From: Burkholderiaceae bacterium
GTDB lineage: Bacteria; Pseudomonadota; Gammaproteobacteria; Burkholderiales; Burkholderiaceae_D
Assembly: GCA_018261755.1 (NCBI GenBank)
Contig: JAGTRJ010000034.1
Span: forward strand, 1 to 33,111
DNA: 33,111 bases
Direction of reading: 5' to 3'
The notes below the pieces were generated by a model that did not search any database, was not told the DNA's origin, and was given only the letters and a program-made list of their open reading frames with translations. Of the stretch, positions 7,953 to 16,669 are shown piece after piece (position 1 is the stretch's first letter; each line of letters starts with the position of its first letter). The translations under genes and the position numbers were made by a program.

Positions 7953-8798
7953 ATGCGTTTTGAAGGAAGCAAGAATTACGTTGCTACGGCCGATCTGCAG
8001 CTTGCCGTGAATGCCGCCATTACCCTGCAAAGACCGCTGCTGATCAAGGGCGAGCCAGGTACAGGCAAGACCATGCTGGCCGAAGAAGTGGCTGCCGCGC
8101 TCGGCATGCCGCTGCTGCAGTGGCATATCAAATCCACCACCAAGGCACAGCATGGCCTGTACGAATACGATGCGGTGTCGCGCCTGCGCGATTCGCAGTT
8201 GGGCGACGAGCGGGTTGCCAACATCGCCAATTACATCCTCAAGGGGGTGCTGTGGCAGGCGTTCGAGTCCGACACCCCGGCGGTGGTGCTGATCGACGAG
8301 ATCGACAAGGCCGATATCGAATTCCCCAACGATCTGCTGCGCGAACTCGACCGCATGGAGTTCTTTTGCTATGAAACGCGCGAACTGGTGCGCGCCAAGC
8401 ACCGCCCGATCATCATCATCACCTCGAACAACGAGAAGGAATTGCCGGACGCTTTCCTGCGACGCTGTTTCTTCCATTACATTGCGTTCCCGGACAAAGA
8501 AACCATGTCGCAAATTGTCGATGTGCATTTCCCCGGCTTGCGCGAAGAACTGGTACACGAGGCGCTGGAGGTGTTTTTCGAACTGCGCCAGCTCAATGGC
8601 CTGAAGAAAAAGCCTTCCACTTCCGAACTGCTCGATTGGCTCAAGTTGCTGGACGCTGAAGGCATCGCCCCGGAGATACTGGCGGCCGACAAGGGCAAGC
8701 GCCGGGAATTACCGCCGATGTCCGGCGCTCTGATGAAGAATGAGCAGGACATGGGCATGCTGCAACGCATTGTCAGCGTCAACCGCAGCCGCGCCTGA
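7953..8798 (+). CDS. MoxR-family AAA+ ATPase
   Basis: 281 residues. Walker A GEPGTGKTM, Walker B VVLIDEIDKAD, sensor 1 IITSNN and an arginine-finger-like DAFLRRCFF are all present. MoxR ATPases act as chaperones that help assemble or activate enzymes, usually together with a VWA-domain protein encoded next door, as seen here. Two ATGs occur in tandem (7950 and 7953). AGGAAG at 7942-7947 fits the second better. The gene lies 27 bp before the VWA gene, so the two form an operon. Its target enzyme is not encoded nearby. Confidence 0.92.
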   Translation: MRFEGSKNYVATADLQLAVNAAITLQRPLLIKGEPGTGKTMLAEEVAAALGMPLLQWHIKSTTKAQHGLYEYDAVSRLRDSQLGDERVANIANYILKGVLWQAFESDTPAVVLIDEIDKADIEFPNDLLRELDRMEFFCYETRELVRAKHRPIIIITSNNEKELPDAFLRRCFFHYIAFPDKETMSQIVDVHFPGLREELVHEALEVFFELRQLNGLKKKPSTSELLDWLKLLDAEGIAPEILAADKGKRRELPPMSGALMKNEQDMGMLQRIVSVNRSRA

Positions 8799-8825
8799 CC
8801 CTCGTCCCCCTTTCCTGTTGTCGCC

Positions 8826-10004
8826 ATGCTGACCGATTTTTTCCTGCACCTGAGAAACCACCGGCTACCTGTTTCCACGACCGAGTATCTGGCTTTACTG
8901 GAAGCACTCAAAGCAGGGCTGGCCAATTACAGTCTGGACGATTTCTATACGCTATCGCGCCTGTGCATGGTCAAGAACGAGGCGCACTATGACAAGTTCG
9001 ACGTGGCATTTGGCGAATATTTCCGGAAATTCCAGGAAACGGACGGACAGGGCGCGAAGGCCGCACTAGATGATCTGCTCAGCGCCGCATCTGGCCAGGT
9101 TCCACCGGAAGATGTTCCGCTGGAAAGGGATGTGCCAGTGCCAGAAATGCCACGCGCAATGAATCGAAATGCGGCCAAAAAGGATGACGCGGAGGAAGAA
9201 GGCACCCCACTAAGCGGTGGTGCCGGCAACAATCCTTTTGGCGACGGTGGGTCTCCCCCGGATGGCGAGCGCACCAAACTCGTGCGCCAGGGCCCCCGCA
9301 GCGCCGTCAAGGCCTGGGACAGCCGCGAATTCAAGGCACTGGACGAGGAAGTTGAGCTTAACGTTCGCAGCACCAAGATTGCGTTGCGCCGTCTGCGAAA
9401 GTTCGCCCGTGAAGGCACGCCGGACGAGCTTGATCTGGACAGCACCATCGCCAGCACCGCACGCAATGCCGGCTGGCTGGATCTCCGGATGCGCCCTGAA
9501 CGACGCAACAAGGTGAAGGTGCTGATTCTGTTCGACATTGGTGGCTCGATGGCACCGCACGTCAAGCTGTGTGAAGAACTGTTTTCCGCCGCCCGAGCCG
9601 AATTCAAGCAGCTTGAGCGTTTTTATTTCCATAATTGCGTTTACGATTCAGTCTGGCGCTACGACAATGCGCGTGTTGTGTCGCATTATCCGCTGCCATA
9701 CCTGATGAACCGCTTTGGCAAGGAATACAAGCTGATCCTCGTGGGCGACGCGTCGATGGGGCCGGTGGAAATCACTGATACCGGAATGCTCGGCCTCAAC
9801 AAGAATGACAGTAACGAATCCGGTGCGACCTGGATGACGCGTCTGCTGAACCACTACCGGCAAGCCGTCTGGCTGAATCCGGAACCAGAACGTTACTGGC
9901 CCTTGACGCAATCAATCGGCATGATCAACGAACTCATGGAAGGCCGCATGTACCCGCTGACGCTTGCGGGGCTGGAGCGGGCGATGAAGGTGCTGGGCAA
10001 ATGA
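8826..10004 (+). CDS. VWA domain protein, CoxE-like partner of MoxR
   Basis: 392 residues. The N-terminal helical region (1-100) has the family opening MLTDFFLHLRNHRLPVS. A low-complexity acidic/Gly linker follows (about 110-150), then a von Willebrand A-type domain from about 230. Its metal-ion site reads DIGGSM, so the first Ser of the usual DxSxS is Gly, a variant I associate with this family. The LILVGDASMGP segment corresponds to a later strand of the VWA fold. Such proteins bridge the MoxR ATPase to its substrate and are cytosolic. The gene is second in the three-gene operon. Confidence 0.88.
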   Translation: MLTDFFLHLRNHRLPVSTTEYLALLEALKAGLANYSLDDFYTLSRLCMVKNEAHYDKFDVAFGEYFRKFQETDGQGAKAALDDLLSAASGQVPPEDVPLERDVPVPEMPRAMNRNAAKKDDAEEEGTPLSGGAGNNPFGDGGSPPDGERTKLVRQGPRSAVKAWDSREFKALDEEVELNVRSTKIALRRLRKFAREGTPDELDLDSTIASTARNAGWLDLRMRPERRNKVKVLILFDIGGSMAPHVKLCEELFSAARAEFKQLERFYFHNCVYDSVWRYDNARVVSHYPLPYLMNRFGKEYKLILVGDASMGPVEITDTGMLGLNKNDSNESGATWMTRLLNHYRQAVWLNPEPERYWPLTQSIGMINELMEGRMYPLTLAGLERAMKVLGK

Positions 10005-10016
10005 TGGAGTAATGCC

Positions 10017-10358
10017 ATGACCAGATACGTCGGCGCAGTCATCTTTGCGGACCAGTCGAAGCTTTATCTCATCTATGACGGCATGATGGACGTGGCGCTG
10101 CGTCCGCTGTTCCTGACGGAAAAGGCGGCCCTGGAATGGGCAAATGCCGGCATGCCGGCATCGAACGGCCCTCGCGATGTTGATAGCTCCGACGAAGCCG
10201 TGACGGTTATTCCGGATGTGGCCGAGACGGCCAATGGTTCTGGTATTGGCAGCCATTTCGCCAGTCGCGCATCAAAAAAATCCATGTGGTTGACCGGCCC
10301 ATGTTCATTCATGGAAATGGTTTATCAGAATGGCGCAACAGCCTGCCGTGAGTTTTGA
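10017..10358 (+). CDS. Unknown protein, third gene of the MoxR/VWA operon
   Basis: I do not recognise a family. 113 residues start 12 bp after the VWA stop, with GGAG (10007-10010) correctly spaced, so translation from here is well supported. The first 80 residues (MTRYVGAVIFADQSKLYLIY...) have good coding character. The last third is less convincing. The +2 frame through the same DNA reads WFWYWQPFRQSRIKK and stays open to a TGA at 10349-10351, so the 3' end may carry a frameshift near 10220-10240. Expression together with MoxR/VWA suggests a substrate or accessory subunit; this is inference. Confidence 0.65.
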   Translation: MTRYVGAVIFADQSKLYLIYDGMMDVALRPLFLTEKAALEWANAGMPASNGPRDVDSSDEAVTVIPDVAETANGSGIGSHFASRASKKSMWLTGPCSFMEMVYQNGATACREF

Positions 10359-10396
10359 GCGAAATCATTAGGTACTTCTGTTACGGACCAAAGAAT

Positions 10397-10431
10397 CAAG
10401 GACTTAGGCTTGCGCCTAAGTCCTTGTTTTT
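10397..10431. terminator. Strong hairpin terminator between the MoxR operon and the tRNA/rpoD unit
   Basis: A 13-bp perfect stem CAAGGACTTAGGC/GCCTAAGTCCTTG has a 4-nt loop. T5 follows on the plus strand. On the minus strand the downstream sequence ATTCTTT is a poorer U-tract, so termination of the rpoD/tRNA transcript here is likely but less certain. Confidence 0.88.
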
Positions 10432-10433
10432 AT

Positions 10434-10512
<79 letters not shown>

Positions 10513-10519
10513 GGATGGT

Positions 10520-12982
10520 TTAGTTGTTTTCCAGGAAACTCTTCAGCTTGTCCGAACGAGATGGGTGGCGCAGTTTGCGCAACGCCTTCGCCTCGATTTG
10601 GCGGATGCGTTCGCGCGTGACGTCGAATTGCTTGCCGACTTCTTCCAGCGTGTGGTCGGTCGACATCTCAACACCGAAGCGCATTCTCAGCACTTTTGCT
10701 TCGCGCGGTGTCAGCGAATCGAGGACATCCTTGACTACGTTGCGCATTGACGCATGCAATGCGGCGTCGGCTGGCGCGAGCGTGTTGTTGTCTTCGATGA
10801 AGTCGCCCAGATGCGAATCGTCGTCGTCGCCGATCGGCGTTTCCATCGAAATCGGCTCTTTCGCGATCTTCATGATCTTGCGGATTTTGTCTTCCGGCAT
10901 TTCCATCTTTTCCGCCAGTGTTGCCGGATCCGGTTCTGCTCCGGTTTCCTGCAGGATCTGGCGCGAGATACGATTCATCTTGTTGATGGTTTCGATCATG
11001 TGCACTGGAATGCGGATGGTGCGCGCCTGATCGGCAATCGAACGGGTGATTGCCTGACGGATCCACCAAGTGGCATAGGTCGAAAACTTGTAGCCGCGGC
11101 GATATTCGAATTTGTCGACCGCTTTCATCAGGCCGATGTTGCCTTCCTGAATCAGGTCGAGGAATTGCAGGCCGCGGTTGGTGTATTTTTTTGCGATCGA
11201 AATCACCAGACGCAAGTTTGCCTCGGTCATTTCACGCTTTGCCTGGCGGGCGCGTTTTTCACCGGCGGCCATCTGCCGGTTGATGTTGCGCAGATCCTGC
11301 AATGGCAGCACGACGCGCGCTTGCAGGTCGATCAGCTTTTGCTGCAATTCCTTGATCATCGGCACATTGCGGCTGAGAATCGCGCTGTATGCATGGCCTG
11401 CACTGACTTCTTCGTCCACCCAGTCAAGATTGGTTTCGTTGCCAGGGAAGGCCTTGATGAAGTGGGCGCGCGGAATGCCGCAGCGATTGACGGCTACATC
11501 CAGAATTTGCCGTTCAATGTTGCGCACTTCCTCGACTTGGCCGCGCAGTGTGTCGCACAGTTTCTCAATGAATTTGGCAGTGAAGCGAATGCCGAGCAAT
11601 TCCTGCGAGATGGTTTCCTGGGCCTTGACGTATGCCTTGCTGTTGTAGCCTTCTTTTTCGAAGGCCTTGCGCATGTTGTCGAACTGGAGTTCAATTGAAT
11701 TGAGTTTTTCCAGTGCGCCAGAACGGAGGCGTTCGAGTTGTTCAGCGGAGAAGCCTGCATTGGCTGCGCTGCCGCCGCTGCTTTCTTCCTCTTCTTCCTC
11801 CTCTTCTTCCTCTTCTTCCTCTTCGTTGTCTTCTTCGTCTTCGTCTTCGTCTTTCGCCGAGGATCCAAGCTGCTCTTCGGTATCTGCATCCACGAGGCCA
11901 TCAACGATTTCGTCAATCTTGATTTCGTTGCGCACAATGTTCTGGCTAGCCTCGATGATTTCCGCAATCGTTGTCGGGCAGGCGGAGATGGCCTGGATCA
12001 TGTCGCTCAGGCCGTCTTCAATCCGCTTGGCAATTTCGATTTCGCCTTCGCGCGTGAGCAGTTCAACCGAACCCATTTCGCGCATGTACATGCGCACCGG
12101 ATCGGTCGTGCGGCCGAAATCAGAATCGACCGTTGACAGCGCCGCTTCAGCCGCCGCTTCCACTTCCTCGTCGCTGGTGACAGTGGGAACGTCATCGGTC
12201 AGGAGCAGTGATTCGGCATCCGGCGCCTGTTCGTACACGGCGATGCCCATGTCATTGAAGGTGCTGATGATGCCTTCGATGGCTTCCGGCTCGACGATGT
12301 TTTCAGGCAGATGATCGTTGATTTCCGCATAGGTCAGGAAACTGCGCTCCTTGCCCAGCTTGATCAAAGTCTTGAGTTTTTGCCGGCGTTGCTCGAGTTC
12401 TTCTTCGGTTGCTTCGGTATCGGCCGAGAATGCGTCCTTGAGCAGGGCTTTTTCTTTTGCCTTGCGATCCTTGGCGCGAGCCTTGTCTGCTGCTTTCATC
12501 TCGGCTCGCTCGACCGCGTTCAGTGCTGCGATTTCTTCGCTCTCCGGCTGGAATTCTTTCGGTTTGCGACCACGGCGGCCGGGTACTTTAACTGACGGCA
12601 GCACGTAGCCAGACGTGTCAATAGCTGCCAGTGCATCGGCATCGGTCGTTTGCACGACAGCAGGCGCGCTGGACGTTGCATCTTTAGCCTGTTTGCCAGA
12701 CGTTGGGCGTGCAACCTTGGCCACAACGGGCGCTGCTTCCACCACATCCTTGCGCTTGCCTTTGGCTGGCTTGGGCGCATCCGCTGGTGCTACAGGCGTT
12801 GCGCTGGCACGCGTTGTTCTGATTTCGGTTTTTCCGGTATCTGCGGCGAGATTTTGAGAAGTCTTGCTGGCCATCTTGGTTGCGGTTTTTGCCGCTGGTT
12901 TGGTGGATACTGGCTGTTTTGTTTCTTTCACGGGTTTTTTCATTGCGCTCGCCATATGATCGTCTGATGCCTGATTGCTCAT
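10520..12982 (-). CDS. rpoD: RNA polymerase primary sigma factor (sigma-70)
   Basis: Directs RNA polymerase to housekeeping promoters. From the MSNQASDD start the protein has 820 residues. Parts in order: a Lys/Ala/Pro-rich N-terminal extension (~150 residues), region 1.1 ([20 protein letters not shown]), region 1.2 ([19 protein letters not shown]), a non-conserved insert with 14 consecutive Glu, region 2 ([37 protein letters not shown]), region 3, and region 4 ([20 protein letters not shown]). The start is uncertain: GTG 13021, ATG 12982, ATG 12955 and ATG 12943 share the frame and none has a good Shine-Dalgarno sequence. It is the last protein gene of the rpsU-yqeY-dnaG-rpoD cluster, with a candidate promoter of its own in the 300-bp gap after dnaG. 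A tRNA follows directly. Confidence 0.97.
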   Translation of the reverse strand: MSNQASDDHMASAMKKPVKETKQPVSTKPAAKTATKMASKTSQNLAADTGKTEIRTTRASATPVAPADAPKPAKGKRKDVVEAAPVVAKVARPTSGKQAKDATSSAPAVVQTTDADALAAIDTSGYVLPSVKVPGRRGRKPKEFQPESEEIAALNAVERAEMKAADKARAKDRKAKEKALLKDAFSADTEATEEELEQRRQKLKTLIKLGKERSFLTYAEINDHLPENIVEPEAIEGIISTFNDMGIAVYEQAPDAESLLLTDDVPTVTSDEEVEAAAEAALSTVDSDFGRTTDPVRMYMREMGSVELLTREGEIEIAKRIEDGLSDMIQAISACPTTIAEIIEASQNIVRNEIKIDEIVDGLVDADTEEQLGSSAKDEDEDEEDNEEEEEEEEEEEEEESSGGSAANAGFSAEQLERLRSGALEKLNSIELQFDNMRKAFEKEGYNSKAYVKAQETISQELLGIRFTAKFIEKLCDTLRGQVEEVRNIERQILDVAVNRCGIPRAHFIKAFPGNETNLDWVDEEVSAGHAYSAILSRNVPMIKELQQKLIDLQARVVLPLQDLRNINRQMAAGEKRARQAKREMTEANLRLVISIAKKYTNRGLQFLDLIQEGNIGLMKAVDKFEYRRGYKFSTYATWWIRQAITRSIADQARTIRIPVHMIETINKMNRISRQILQETGAEPDPATLAEKMEMPEDKIRKIMKIAKEPISMETPIGDDDDSHLGDFIEDNNTLAPADAALHASMRNVVKDVLDSLTPREAKVLRMRFGVEMSTDHTLEEVGKQFDVTRERIRQIEAKALRKLRHPSRSDKLKSFLENN

Positions 12983-13113
12983 GTTGTGTGAAATCGCGGG
13001 CAAACTGTATTGCGTAAACACGTTGCCAGGATCGCACCCCCGGCTTTACCTCCAAGCAAACCAAGTTCGGTTGCGCGGAGAGACACACAATATCGTAGAA
13101 CGGAAAACCGACA

Positions 13114-13143
13114 ATTTTACCATAATATGCAATTCCCCTTCAA
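13114..13143 (-). promoter_or_regulatory. Candidate rpoD promoter
   Basis: On the minus strand, TTGAAG (13138-13143) and TAAAAT (13114-13119) are separated by 18 bp, about 130 bp upstream of the rpoD start. Independent rpoD promoters are known in other macromolecular-synthesis operons. The assignment here rests on consensus match only. Confidence 0.4.
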
Positions 13144-13279
13144 AATGGTAGGGGCTCTGACCGAAAATGCGAAATAAGTCGGAAATTGTGCGCTAAGTAC
13201 TAGTTCCGTTTAACCAAATGGGATGTATCGGCAGGATTTCAAGGTCCCAGTTGGCATCGCTGATTCGTTATGAGTTTGT

Positions 13280-15061
13280 TCACGTTTCGAATTGATGTCG
13301 CAACGCTTCTTTCTTTCGCGTCAGTTCGCGGTAACGCTCGCCCAATTGATTGATGTCGAGTCCGGAAGATGACAGACGATTGAGTTCAGCGGTAATCGTC
13401 CGCATCCTGATTTGCAGGATCGCATCTGCCAGTTCGGCCCGGGTGAGTTCAGGATCGAATTCGCGGGCTGATGCAATTTCAGTAATCAACTCGTCAAAAT
13501 CCGAACTCGCAAGGCGTAATTGTTCGGACAGCAGGGCAAAATTCACTTGTTCGCCAATGGAAAGAGCGGTTTCCAGCAATTGTGCCAACATGCCGGCGCG
13601 ATCGGGGGCAAAACCGGCGATGGCTTCCGCTGCCTCGGCATCCAGTTCATGTACCAAGGCAGGTTGGGCGAGCAGCAAACGCATGATTTTTCGTTCGATG
13701 CCAACGGGTTGCAGCCGTTTGTTGCGCGAAGGTGTTTTGACGGCGCGTGAAAGCGGTCTGGACAGATCCAGCACGGTTTCCAGTTCCGCCGCCGTGGTTT
13801 GCGCTATCTGTGCCAGGCCGCGCACGATTTGCAGGCGCAACGCGGAAGAGGGCATGGCCTGCAGCATTGGTTTGGCTGAGAATTGCATCCGCGCACGTCC
13901 TTCGGCGGTATTCAAATCATTGCCGGCAGAAACTTCCTGCAACAGGAATTGGGATAGCGGCGTGGCTTCGTTCACCAGCGTTTCAAATGCCGCGGCGCCA
14001 TGTTCGCGCACATAGCTGTCCGGATCGTGCTCGGGCGGCAGAAACAGAAATTTGACGGTTTTGTTGTCAGTTGCGTGCGGCAGGCTGGCATCCAGCGCGC
14101 GCCGCGCGGCGCGACGGCCGGCGGCATCGCCATCGAAGCTGAAAATCACGCAATCGGTCTGACGCAACAGCTTTTGCACATGCGTCGGCGTGCAGGCTGT
14201 ACCGAGCGTCGCCACCGCTTGCGGAAAGCCGAGTTGCGCCAGTGCGACGACATCCATATAGCCTTCGGTCACCAGCACATAACCGGCTTCACGAATCGCC
14301 TGGCGTGCCTCGAACAGTCCGTACAGTTCGCTGCCTTTGTGAAATAACGGTGTTTCCGGCGAATTCAGGTATTTTGGTTCGCCTTTGTCCAGTACGCGCC
14401 CGCCAAAGCCGATGGTCTGCCCCTTGCTGTTGCGAATAGGAAAAATGATGCGGTCGCGGAAACGGTCGTAACGCTTGCGGTTGGTGCTGTCCTCGTCGCT
14501 GCGGTCGATGACTAGGCCGGACTCGACTAGTGCATGGGCGTCATAATCCGGAAAAACGGTACGCAATCCATCCCAGGCATCGGGCGCATAACCCAGTCCG
14601 AAGCGGGCTGCAATTTCGCCACTCAGGCCGCGTCGTTTCAGGTAATCGATGGCCTGCGGCGCGCTGCGCAGCTGTTTGCGGTAATGCTGGTATGCGTGGG
14701 TCAGCGCATCGGTCAGCGCCAGGCTTTTTTTCTGCTGCTCGGCGCGCTGTGCGGGCGGCAGGCGGTCGTCTTCTTCCGGTACGGACATGCCGGCGCTTTG
14801 CGCCAGCATTTTGACTGCTTCGACAAAACCGACGCCGGTATATTCCATCAGGAAGCCGATGGCTGTGCCGTTCTTGCCGCAGCCGAAGCAGTGATAGAAC
14901 TGTTTTGACGGGCTGACTGTGAAGCTGGGGGTTTTTTCGCCGTGAAACGGGCACAGACCAAGCAGGTTCGCGCCGCCCTTTTTCAGTTGCACGTAATTAC
15001 CCACCACGTCAACGATGTCAACGCGGTTGAGTAGATCCTGGATGAACGATTGCGGAATCAC
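13280..15061 (-). CDS. dnaG: DNA primase
   Basis: Synthesises RNA primers for chromosome replication. 593 residues, normal length. The N-terminal zinc finger has C37 and H40 in LCPFHGEK and C58 and C61 in HCFGCG. The TOPRIM catalytic core has VTEGYMDVV and FSFDGDAAGRRAA (metal-binding acidic residues). The C-terminal helical domain that binds DnaB helicase follows (GIERKIMRLLLAQP onward). The start is GTG (MIPQSFIQDLLNRVDIVDVV matches the family N-terminus) with no strong Shine-Dalgarno sequence. It lies 65 bp downstream of yqeY and 300 bp upstream of rpoD. Confidence 0.97.
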   Translation of the reverse strand: MIPQSFIQDLLNRVDIVDVVGNYVQLKKGGANLLGLCPFHGEKTPSFTVSPSKQFYHCFGCGKNGTAIGFLMEYTGVGFVEAVKMLAQSAGMSVPEEDDRLPPAQRAEQQKKSLALTDALTHAYQHYRKQLRSAPQAIDYLKRRGLSGEIAARFGLGYAPDAWDGLRTVFPDYDAHALVESGLVIDRSDEDSTNRKRYDRFRDRIIFPIRNSKGQTIGFGGRVLDKGEPKYLNSPETPLFHKGSELYGLFEARQAIREAGYVLVTEGYMDVVALAQLGFPQAVATLGTACTPTHVQKLLRQTDCVIFSFDGDAAGRRAARRALDASLPHATDNKTVKFLFLPPEHDPDSYVREHGAAAFETLVNEATPLSQFLLQEVSAGNDLNTAEGRARMQFSAKPMLQAMPSSALRLQIVRGLAQIAQTTAAELETVLDLSRPLSRAVKTPSRNKRLQPVGIERKIMRLLLAQPALVHELDAEAAEAIAGFAPDRAGMLAQLLETALSIGEQVNFALLSEQLRLASSDFDELITEIASAREFDPELTRAELADAILQIRMRTITAELNRLSSSGLDINQLGERYRELTRKKEALRHQFET

Positions 15062-15126
15062 GCAGCCGGGGAACCATCATGATGTCGGGGAAGCATATCT
15101 TGGCATACATTTCCCGGAACGCCAAA

Positions 15127-15570
15127 TCAGCTCTTGGTCAGTGCGGCCTTGGCCAGGGCGGAAACGGTGGTCATATCGGCGCGACCAGCCAGTTTCTGTT
15201 TCAGCACGCCCATGACTTTTCCCATATCTTGCGGCCCGGTTGCTCCGGCGGTGGCTGCGGCGACCTCGGCGGCAATTTCTTCGTCCGACAGCGATGCTGG
15301 CATGTAGACGGACAGGATGGCCAGTTCGGCCTTTTCATTATCAGCCAGATCCTGGCGCCCGCCGGCCTCAAATTGGCTGATGGAATCCTTGCGCTGCTTG
15401 ATCATTTTTTCGACGATGGCCAGCACATGGGCATCGGTCAGCTCGATGCGCTCGTCCACTTCCTTCTGCTTCATTGCTGCCGTTAGCAAGCGGATGGTGC
15501 CGAGTTTTTGCGCGTCTTTCGCGCGCATTGCCGCTTTCATGTCATCGGTAATCTGTTCCTTCAGACCCAT
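15127..15570 (-). CDS. yqeY: GatB/YqeY domain protein
   Basis: 147 residues (MGLKEQITDDMKAAMRAKDA), typical of the free-standing YqeY family, related to the tail domain of the GatB subunit of tRNA amidotransferase. That domain contacts tRNA, but the function of the stand-alone form is not settled. The start is supported by GGGGAAG just upstream. It sits between rpsU and dnaG, behind an attenuator-like hairpin. Confidence 0.93.
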   Translation of the reverse strand: MGLKEQITDDMKAAMRAKDAQKLGTIRLLTAAMKQKEVDERIELTDAHVLAIVEKMIKQRKDSISQFEAGGRQDLADNEKAELAILSVYMPASLSDEEIAAEVAAATAGATGPQDMGKVMGVLKQKLAGRADMTTVSALAKAALTKS

Positions 15571-15599
15571 GCTTCCCCCTGTCTGGTTAAATCAAAAAC

Positions 15600-15635
15600 G
15601 TCAAAAACCCGCTGCGGTTCGACCAGAGCGGGTTT
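15600..15635 (-). terminator. Attenuator-like terminator between rpsU and yqeY
   Basis: On the minus strand, AAACCCGCT and AGCGGGTTT form a 9-bp stem with a 13-nt loop, running into TTTTTGACGTTTTTG. In E. coli a partial terminator separates rpsU from dnaG and sets the high S21 to low primase ratio. The position here suggests the same role. Confidence 0.65.
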
Positions 15636-15669
15636 GCAATCTGACCGCACCAAAGGCGCGGCGAACGAA

Positions 15670-15864
15670 TCAGTACATTTTCTTCGGCAATTGCTGGCTG
15701 CGGATGCGCTTGTAGTGGCGCTTCACAGCAGCAGCGAGCTTGCGCTTGCGTTCGGCAGTCGGCTTCTCGTAAAACTCGCGGGCGCGCAACTCGGTCAGCA
15801 GACCGGTTTTTTCAATCGTGCGCTTGAAGCGGCGCATTGCGCGCCGATTACGACGCGCCTTCAT
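15670..15864 (-). CDS. rpsU: 30S ribosomal protein S21 with an atypical N-terminus
   Basis: S21 helps mRNA-16S rRNA pairing at initiation. From [18 protein letters not shown] to the C-terminal PKKMY the protein is a normal beta-proteobacterial S21. The usual start (M-T-T-I-R-x-K-E-N-E-P-F-x-V) is missing and replaced by MKARRNRR, giving 64 residues instead of about 70. No other frame upstream encodes the missing segment, because the stop codon of the ompA-like gene lies only 16 bp before this ATG. No Shine-Dalgarno sequence precedes it, so translation may depend on coupling to the upstream gene, or the gene may be damaged. An internal ATG at the second M would give 55 residues. Confidence 0.85.
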   Translation of the reverse strand: MKARRNRRAMRRFKRTIEKTGLLTELRAREFYEKPTAERKRKLAAAVKRHYKRIRSQQLPKKMY

Positions 15865-15880
15865 GGGGCTGCAACAAGAA

Positions 15881-16513
15881 TTAGCGCGCGGGTTCGTAAA
15901 CGTAAATTTCCACGCGGCGGTTGCGCTTGCGCCCGGACGGCGAGGCATTCGACGCAACAGGCTCATAAGAGCTGCGGCCATCAATGAGGAAACGGTTCGG
16001 GTTTACGCCACGGCTGATCAGAAAATCGCGGGTGCTGGCGGCGCGATCATAGGATAGCGGACGATTGACCGCGTCAGAACCTGTGCTGTCAGTGTGGCCG
16101 ATGATTGCGACACTGGTCTGAGGGTAATTGTTCAGGCTGGCGGAAAAACTGTCGAGGAAGCGGGCGAATTTGGGCGAAATATCGGAGCGGCCGGAGCGAA
16201 ATGAAATATCGCTCGGGATGTACAGTTTCAGCCGGTTGTCGTTCGTTTGGGTGACGACGATGCCTGTGCCATAGGCAGCGCGTTCCATCGCAACGCGTTG
16301 CGCTTCCATGTTCCTCGACCATGCGTTGGCTGCCACGGCGCCAAGCACACCGCCAATGATGGCGCCTCGGCCATGATGTCTGGTTACGGCCGCGCCAAGT
16401 GCAGCGCCTACAGCTGCACCGGCAACGGTATCTTGCTCGGTTTGTGTCATGTTGGCACAACCTGTCACTGTCAGCGTGAGGATCAGGATTAGTGCCGTAA
16501 TTTTGGTACGCAT
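15881..16513 (-). CDS. OmpA-family lipoprotein with glycine-zipper segment
   Basis: 210 residues. The signal peptide [19 protein letters not shown] ends in a lipobox (Cys19), so it is a lipoprotein, probably in the outer membrane. A glycine-zipper segment follows ([14 protein letters not shown] ... [15 protein letters not shown], about 32-65). The C-terminal OmpA domain binds peptidoglycan: [35 protein letters not shown] and [11 protein letters not shown]. It anchors the envelope to the cell wall. The ATG at 16513 has AGGAG at 16518-16522; an upstream in-frame Met was rejected for that reason. It is unexpectedly close (16 bp) to rpsU. Confidence 0.92.
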   Translation of the reverse strand: MRTKITALILILTLTVTGCANMTQTEQDTVAGAAVGAALGAAVTRHHGRGAIIGGVLGAVAANAWSRNMEAQRVAMERAAYGTGIVVTQTNDNRLKLYIPSDISFRSGRSDISPKFARFLDSFSASLNNYPQTSVAIIGHTDSTGSDAVNRPLSYDRAASTRDFLISRGVNPNRFLIDGRSSYEPVASNASPSGRKRNRRVEIYVYEPAR

Positions 16514-16621
16514 GGTTGCTCCTGTTTGCAGTTGGTCAAGATTTGGCATTCTTGCATGGAATGGCTGGCGTTGTCATTAGCAACACAAACTTTGCCGTTG
16601 TTTTAGTGTTGTTTTGCTCGA

Positions 16622-16649
16622 AATAAAAAAGGCAGCCGAAGCTGCCTTT
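16622..16649 (-). terminator. Terminator of hppA
   Basis: On the minus strand, AAAGGCAGC-TTCG-GCTGCCTTT is followed by T-rich TTTATTT. The UUCG tetraloop and 9-bp stem make it a strong terminator. It isolates hppA from the ompA-like gene. Confidence 0.92.
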
Positions 16650-16669
16650 GGGTGAAGCTTGCCGTCAGC

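Noticed and set aside
11667-12314. Serine-rich open frame on the plus strand inside rpoD
   Set aside because: The Ser run is the complement of the poly-Glu codons of rpoD; it is not an independent gene.
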